Source: Ancistrus triradiatus
Taxonomy: Eukaryota; Chordata; Actinopteri; Siluriformes; Loricariidae
Length of the DNA: 64,000 bases
Assembly (NCBI GenBank): GCA_025084515.1
Contig: JAJAGP010000083.1
Location: 767,665 to 831,664, forward strand
Direction of reading: 5' to 3'
The position numbers were made by a program, and so were the translations under genes. Of this stretch, positions 62,901 to 64,000 are shown in pieces (the first letter of the stretch is position 1; every line of letters begins with the position of its first letter). Under the pieces are notes generated by a model, which searched no databases, was not told the origin of the DNA, and worked only from the letters and a program-made list of their open reading frames with translations.

Positions 62901-63597
62901 TGATAAATTTAACTTGTAATAGATTTGTCAGAACATATCCCTTTCATATATCAGGGAGCACCTGTACAATACAACTTCATTATTGCATTTAATGCCTTTT
63001 ATATTGTTGGTTTTTTCTTGGGTCTGGAACGAATTCATTCAATTTACATTATTCCTTATGGGAAAAATTTGTACAACTGTATGATCTTTTCATGTAGCCC
63101 TCAAGAAGTATGATTGTTTTGGGTACCCAGTGCTGCCCAGGGTGTACATGCTGAATTCGATTTATGGTGGGTTGCTTGATACAAGTCACAAGGGAGCAAA
63201 AGCCGAACAGATGAATCTGAGATAGCAAAACTGTAGTTTATTTCTTTTTCCAGATTGACCCTACAGTAAAACAAAGGAAATCTCTTCAGTCTTGAGGTTT
63301 CTTTATTAATGAGATATTTGCTCGGGACTCATCGCTCTCAATTCTCAACAAGCCTTCTGAAACAAATTAACGATGCGAACCGAGATACCACTGTACATCA
63401 AATAAAAAATAAAAAATAAATAAATCTTCACACACCTCTCCAAAAGCATTAAAGTACTCTCGGATCTTCTCCTCAGGAGTGTCCGGTGAAATGCCACCAA
63501 CAAAGATCTTCTTCACAGGCTCTTTAGACTTCATGGCTTTCGCTTTTTTTGGGTCAATCACTTTCCCATTAAGTTTGTGTTCTTTTTGTTGAATCAC
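59923..63597 (-). CDS. hnrnpd: Heterogeneous nuclear ribonucleoprotein D (AUF1), 3' part; 5' exons beyond the window
   Basis: Five minus-strand exons are inside the window: 63436-63597, 62147-62278, 60957-61050, 60703-60858 and 59923-59990. Together they give the last 203 residues. The first holds the end of RRM1, the linker KEHKLNGKVIDPKKAKAM and the start of RRM2 with RNP2 (KIFVGG). The second holds RNP1 (RRGFCFITF). The third has CEIKVAMSKEQYQQQQ and an RGG-like stretch. The fourth is a Gly/Tyr/Asn/Gln-rich domain (NYWNQGYGNYG...). The last ends HQNSYKPY, whose closing residues resemble the PY-type nuclear import signal of this family. CEIKVAMSKEQ distinguishes HNRNPD from HNRNPAB and HNRNPDL (both CEIKVAQPKE). 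AUF1 binds AU-rich mRNA elements and controls decay. Exons encoding the N terminus and most of RRM1 are not seen, so they lie past base 64000. If the donor at 60702 is not used, the frame closes after two residues (Ser-Met-stop). Confidence 0.95.
61150..61345. repeat. 48-bp perfect inverted repeat in an hnrnpd intron
   Basis: Arms 61150-61197 and 61298-61345 are exact reverse complements separated by 100 bp. The left arm contains gttcatctggacatagattt. Likely a short hairpin-type element or the terminal part of a retroelement common in fish. Confidence 0.9.
61683..62091 (-). mobile_element. Tc1-like element, internally deleted, in an hnrnpd intron
   Basis: Ends acactcaccaaacagtttat and aataaagtgctcagtgagtg are inverted. 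The interior encodes RIWCQQHESIDPTC, TGGGVMVWEMF and NNNAPCHKCHEEL, matching the 54978-56190 family. The catalytic Asp of DNAPCH is Asn. It ends 56 bp from the hnrnpd exon at 62147. Confidence 0.82.
62385..63395 (+). mobile_element. hnrnpd: TGGTACCTCGG-type element with both ends, in an hnrnpd intron
   Basis: The left end is tggtacgtcggttctcgacc and the right end cgaaccgagataccactgta, inverted with respect to each other. It fills most of the intron between hnrnpd exons 62147-62278 and 63436-63597. The nested gagcacctgta motif is at about 62955. Confidence 0.75.
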
Positions 63598-64000
63598 CTG
63601 AGATCAACAGAAGACACATCATCATCATCATCATCAATAACAACACTCCAAGACCCTGTTCACACCAGGAGGTGTCATGCATCATGATTATCGGGATTGT
63701 ATCTGGATAGGGGAGTGTAAATGGACCCAAGATGCATATTCTTAAAACCTCACTGTCCTTGTCAGGGTCCCAGGGGCTCCAGCACATATCCCTTAAGATG
63801 TAGTCCTGTCAAGTCCCCCAACAAACCTCCCCTCAATGAGACACAGCCAATTGTGTACGCATGTGATGCCTGACAGGTGCATTTATATTTAAATAAATCT
63901 GAAATCACATCAGGAGGTGGTTTGAGATGCCTGTATTCAAATGTTAATTCATTGTAAATCTCTCTATGAGACACCTGACTATGAAAAATCCATCCAATCC

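Overview
This 64 kb window is vertebrate nuclear DNA, almost certainly from a teleost fish. Genes are split into short exons with GT/AG borders, and most of the sequence is introns and dispersed repeats. The Tc1-like transposons, L2-like and L1-like LINE fragments, RTE-type LINE tails and a tRNA-derived SINE with at least twelve copies are typical of otophysan fishes (catfish, characin and relatives); that finer placement is inference. No prokaryotic, viral or CRISPR features were seen.

Four protein-coding genes could be rebuilt by joining exons. (1) lyrm7, minus strand, 32827 to 26713: five exons, 104 residues, a mitochondrial complex III assembly factor. (2) A methionine adenosyltransferase gene of the MAT2A/MAT1A family (probably mat2al), minus strand, 50411 to 38364: nine exons, 390 residues. 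(3) vamp8, plus strand, 54013 to 57631: three exons, 100 residues, an R-SNARE. (4) hnrnpd (AUF1), minus strand, entering from the right edge and ending at 59923: five coding exons, from the end of RRM1 through the C terminus, plus a probable spliced 3' UTR exon near 58.3-58.7 kb. vamp8 and hnrnpd are convergent, with opposing poly(A) signals about 40 bp apart. mat and vamp8 are divergent. Their closeness matches the human MAT2A-VAMP8 neighbourhood, but no GGCX homologue was seen between them.

Layout: 1-22.6 kb has no gene I can recognise and carries a nearly complete Tc1-like element (1285-2994), an RTE fragment with clear target-site duplications (11296-11727), SINEs and non-autonomous DNA elements. 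A spliced, CpG-richer exon candidate on the minus strand lies at 22.66-22.95 kb and could be the first exon of a gene extending left. 25-33 kb is lyrm7 and its repeat-filled introns. 33-38 kb is a heavily rearranged intergenic block: a relic tandem duplication of the mat 3' end, split by a Tc1 element that itself holds a 3'-truncated LINE. 38-50 kb is mat, with an L1-like insertion in intron 6 ending in a 33-base G run and a poly(A) tail. 50-58 kb holds vamp8 and repeats. 58-64 kb is hnrnpd.

The four genes do not form a pathway: they act in mitochondrial respiratory-chain assembly, S-adenosylmethionine synthesis, vesicle fusion and mRNA binding. The most interesting material is the nested and duplicated repeat architecture around the genes, and a Pro-to-Ser change in the otherwise near-invariant GHPDK motif of the MAT protein.
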